Shown here: positions 11,733 through 13,562 of the stretch, piece by piece | Numbering within the stretch: the first letter of the stretch is position 1 | Layout of the letters: each line of letters begins with the position of its first letter | Source: DALYDP01 sp964348685 | Lineage (GTDB): Bacteria; Patescibacteriota; Gracilibacteria; Peribacterales; Peribacteraceae | Assembly: GCA_964348685.1 (NCBI GenBank) | Contig: CAYGDM010000032.1 | Coordinates: 1 to 13,562 of the forward strand | Direction of reading: 5' to 3' | Length of the DNA: 13,562 bases | Notes under the pieces: generated by a model | The model's input: only the letters and a program-made list of their open reading frames with translations | Told to the model about the DNA's origin: nothing | Database searches by the model: none | Made by a program: the position numbers and the translations under genes

Positions 11733-12410
11733 ATGATCAACCCCGACTTCGATTACCTCCGGCGCGTTCGGGATCGCGAGGATCTCGCCGATCTGATGCA
11801 TGACCGCCAGTTTTTGGCCGCGCAGAAACTGTTCTTCGACGTCGTGAAAGACCTGGGCGGGGAGGTTGATTTCGACATTGCCGACATGCACGAGGTTCAT
11901 GCCGTCGCTGCGCTGACGCCCATTGCGAAAGATCTGCGTGTGCTTGATTTAGGATGCGGTTCGACCGAAGACTATGTGCTCGAAGACACGTTCCGCGATC
12001 GGTATCCGCCGTTTGTTGCTGAGATGCTGACAAGGCTCGGAGCGACGGTCACCGGCGTTGATATCCGGCCGCAGAAGAACGCAGGCTATGACCACCGCGT
12101 AATTGATCTCGTTGATCCCGCGTGGGTTTCTTCGGTCGACGGTCCCTACGACGTTATCGCGTGCTTCAGCCTCTTCAATGCGCCGGAGAGTCCGTTCGAG
12201 CACGACAGTGTGCCCTGCGATCGGATCATGGACGACATGCGGGGATTGCTCGCTCCGGAGGGCATCGTGGTCGTGAATTTACGCGATGAACTCTTCGCAG
12301 AATCAGCGAACGAGGCGGGTGCGAAAGCGTATGTCGAATCGATGGGGTTCGAATTGCTGCACCTGGATGGGAACTGCGCGTGGCTTACGGTGCCCACTCG
12401 TCGTGGATGA
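11733..12410 (+). CDS. Class I SAM-dependent methyltransferase (225 aa)
   Basis: The SAM site is clear. Motif I is RVLDLGCGST (69-78). The acidic residue of strand 2 is in TGVDIRP (107-113, Asp110 binding the ribose). A strand 4 motif PYDVIACFSLFNAP (138-151) follows, then LAPEGIVVVNLR (173-184), the usual post-motif III strand. An N-terminal helical cap (1-66) precedes the fold. The substrate cannot be named; the cap has no RNA- or protein-binding motif that I recognise. Start ATG 11733 has no Shine-Dalgarno and lies 12 nt downstream of the small membrane protein. The last 26 nt overlap the convergent lipoprotein gene. Confidence 0.85.
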   Translation: MINPDFDYLRRVRDREDLADLMHDRQFLAAQKLFFDVVKDLGGEVDFDIADMHEVHAVAALTPIAKDLRVLDLGCGSTEDYVLEDTFRDRYPPFVAEMLTRLGATVTGVDIRPQKNAGYDHRVIDLVDPAWVSSVDGPYDVIACFSLFNAPESPFEHDSVPCDRIMDDMRGLLAPEGIVVVNLRDELFAESANEAGAKAYVESMGFELLHLDGNCAWLTVPTRRG

Positions 12411-12978
12411 CGCCGACGAGCCAGAACTCAGCCCCGTCGTACTGAAGCACGATGCGCAGGCTGCGCCAGTCCATCCCGCCGTACTGTTCGTCGAAGCCGT
12501 CGAAGTGGTATTCGATGACCGACGAGCCCGGATAGACGTCCTGCGTGTTATCGATCACCGAGCCGTAGTCTTGCACCGTGTCGAATCGGACTTCATCGGC
12601 ATCGCGATAATCGTGGTCCCAGACGTAGCGGTCGAAGTACTGCATGTTCGTCATGTCGATCGGGAAGCCCGATCCTTCCTGCGTACCCCAGGTTTTCACG
12701 GTGTTGTCCGTGCCGAAGTCCGTGATGTTTTCTGCGGCGAAGGTCTGGTCCGTGTCCACGTGTACGTACGTGTGGGGTGTGAAACGAACGCCGTCGTCCG
12801 AAATGTACAGCGCGAGCGTGTCCCAATCTTGCTCGGCGAAAGCATCGAGAATCGCGTCGGCCACGGTATCGCGGTTCGAGCGATCGATGGTGACGGCGGG
12901 GGTTGTCGGGTTACACGCAACGATCAGGAGCGACAGAACGGCGAGGCTGAAGGCGGAGAAGCGGGATGTGCTGTTCAT
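12385..12978 (-). CDS. Lipoprotein, possible NTF2/SnoaL-like domain (197 aa)
   Basis: A lipoprotein signal peptide ends LLIVAC (Cys22), although the n-region has just one Arg. The body is acidic. RDTVADAILDAFAEQDWDTL (residues about 36-55) followed by LYISDDGVRFTP has the helix-then-strand pattern of NTF2/SnoaL-like proteins, as does the C-terminal run of strands (RSLRIVLQYDGAEFWLVGVI). This fold assignment is inference from pattern. The aromatic content is high (YFDRYVWDHDY). The protein would be tethered outside the membrane. It is divergent from trxB with 53 bp between starts, and its 3' end overlaps the methyltransferase gene by 26 nt. Confidence 0.78.
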   Translation of the reverse strand: MNSTSRFSAFSLAVLSLLIVACNPTTPAVTIDRSNRDTVADAILDAFAEQDWDTLALYISDDGVRFTPHTYVHVDTDQTFAAENITDFGTDNTVKTWGTQEGSGFPIDMTNMQYFDRYVWDHDYRDADEVRFDTVQDYGSVIDNTQDVYPGSSVIEYHFDGFDEQYGGMDWRSLRIVLQYDGAEFWLVGVIHDEWAP

Positions 12979-13031
12979 AGACGATCATCGTGCGCTTCAT
13001 GCAGCCGGGAATCAATGATAAGCTCGTCCAT

Positions 13032-13562
13032 ATGAAAGATGTCCTCATCGTCGGCCTCGGCATCGCGGGCTACACATCGGCTGTCTACGCCGCGCGCTAC
13101 AAATTGTCGGTGATGCTCATCGGCGCAGAGGAAGGCGGCATGGGCATGACGGCTGCGGAGGTCGGCAACTGGCCGGGCGAGATCGAGATCCGCGGGCCGG
13201 ACCTCATGGAGAAATTCAAGAACCACGCGCTCAGCTTCGCACCTCTCGTCGAGCAGAAAGTCGGCCGCGTCGAGAAGGTGGAGAAGATCGATGGGGGATT
13301 TCGCATGACGATGCAGGGCGGCGAGACGGTCGAAGGAAAAACGATCATCTTCGCCACGGGCAGCAACAAGCGGCATCTCGGAGCACCGGGCGAAAAGGAG
13401 TTCGCAGGCAAGGGCGTCACGTACTGCGCGACGTGCGACGCGTTCTTCTATCGGAACAAAACGGTTGCGGTCATTGGAGGAGGGGATAGCGCGGTTGAAG
13501 GAGCTGCTATTGCTGCACAAGTTGCTTCCAAGGTGTACCTCGTTCATCGCAGGAAAGAATTC
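13032..13562 (+). CDS. trxB: Thioredoxin reductase, partial (first 177 codons)
   Basis: This FAD/NADPH enzyme reduces thioredoxin. VLIVGLGIAG (4-13) is the FAD Rossmann loop; GLGIAG departs from the usual GxGPAG. IIFATGSNKR (near 110-119) is the ATG motif linking FAD. YCATCD (131-136) holds the redox pair Cys132/Cys135, and VAVIGGGDSAVEGA (about 143-156) is the NADPH loop. HRRKEF marks the NADPH 2'-phosphate region. The gene runs off the window end, so the truncation is an artefact of the cut. Start ATG 13032 has GATAAG about 9 nt upstream as a weak -10 and no Shine-Dalgarno. A full protein would be about 310 aa. Confidence 0.95.
   Translation, partial: MKDVLIVGLGIAGYTSAVYAARYKLSVMLIGAEEGGMGMTAAEVGNWPGEIEIRGPDLMEKFKNHALSFAPLVEQKVGRVEKVEKIDGGFRMTMQGGETVEGKTIIFATGSNKRHLGAPGEKEFAGKGVTYCATCDAFFYRNKTVAVIGGGDSAVEGAAIAAQVASKVYLVHRRKEF

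Noticed and set aside
12975..13547. 190-codon minus-strand frame opposite trxB
   Set aside because: Shadow of a clear thioredoxin reductase on the plus strand.
13032..13562. trxB as a truncated pseudogene
   Set aside because: The frame is intact to the last base; only the window edge cuts it.
1..13562. Recoded TGA (Gly) as in Gracilibacteria/SR1
   Set aside because: TGA ends several genes at the expected family length, including murL and the rhodanese, and is not found inside any gene.

Overview
This 13.6 kb stretch is compact, moderately GC-rich bacterial chromosome with short intergenic gaps, convergent genes that touch or overlap, and few Shine-Dalgarno sites. TGA works as a normal stop (for example at the end of murL), so the code is standard. 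The many orphan small proteins, the lack of recognisable operons of respiratory or biosynthetic genes, and the style of the membrane and His-rich proteins suggest a Patescibacteria/CPR-type lineage such as Peribacteria or Peregrinibacteria. That placement is inference. I see no phage genes, transposase or CRISPR array.

Left part (1-4034): a CAU tRNA gene; an unknown protein on the minus strand (155-865, true start perhaps 697); a small acidic protein (868-1125); a large orphan protein with charge-segregated regions (1231-3144); and a polytopic membrane protein (3141-4034, minus). The last 19 bp of tRNA-flanking sequence (62-80) recur exactly at 766-784, like the two ends of a tRNA-targeted insertion.

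Middle (4094-8025): extracytoplasmic redox-type genes. These are a membrane-anchored rhodanese, a degenerate methyltransferase-like protein, a DoxX-like membrane protein, a lipoprotein with a complete CuA copper site, and a membrane-anchored His-rich protein. The last is followed by grpE and, convergently, by a polytopic membrane protein with faint DedA-like character. A strong terminator lies between the CuA lipoprotein and the His-rich gene.

Right part (8081-13562): an overlapping murL-murD2 pair on the minus strand. This is the alternative route to D-Glu in peptidoglycan, in which L-Glu is ligated first and then epimerised on the UDP-MurNAc-dipeptide. Then come a secreted helical protein, tRNA-Leu(CAA), a small single-pass membrane protein, a SAM methyltransferase, a lipoprotein, and the first 177 codons of thioredoxin reductase, cut by the window edge.

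Two features run through the window. At five genes a -10-like hexamer ends exactly 6 nt before the start codon and no Shine-Dalgarno is present, which predicts leaderless mRNAs. Three promoters also share the -35 sequence TTGCAT at 16-17 bp spacing.
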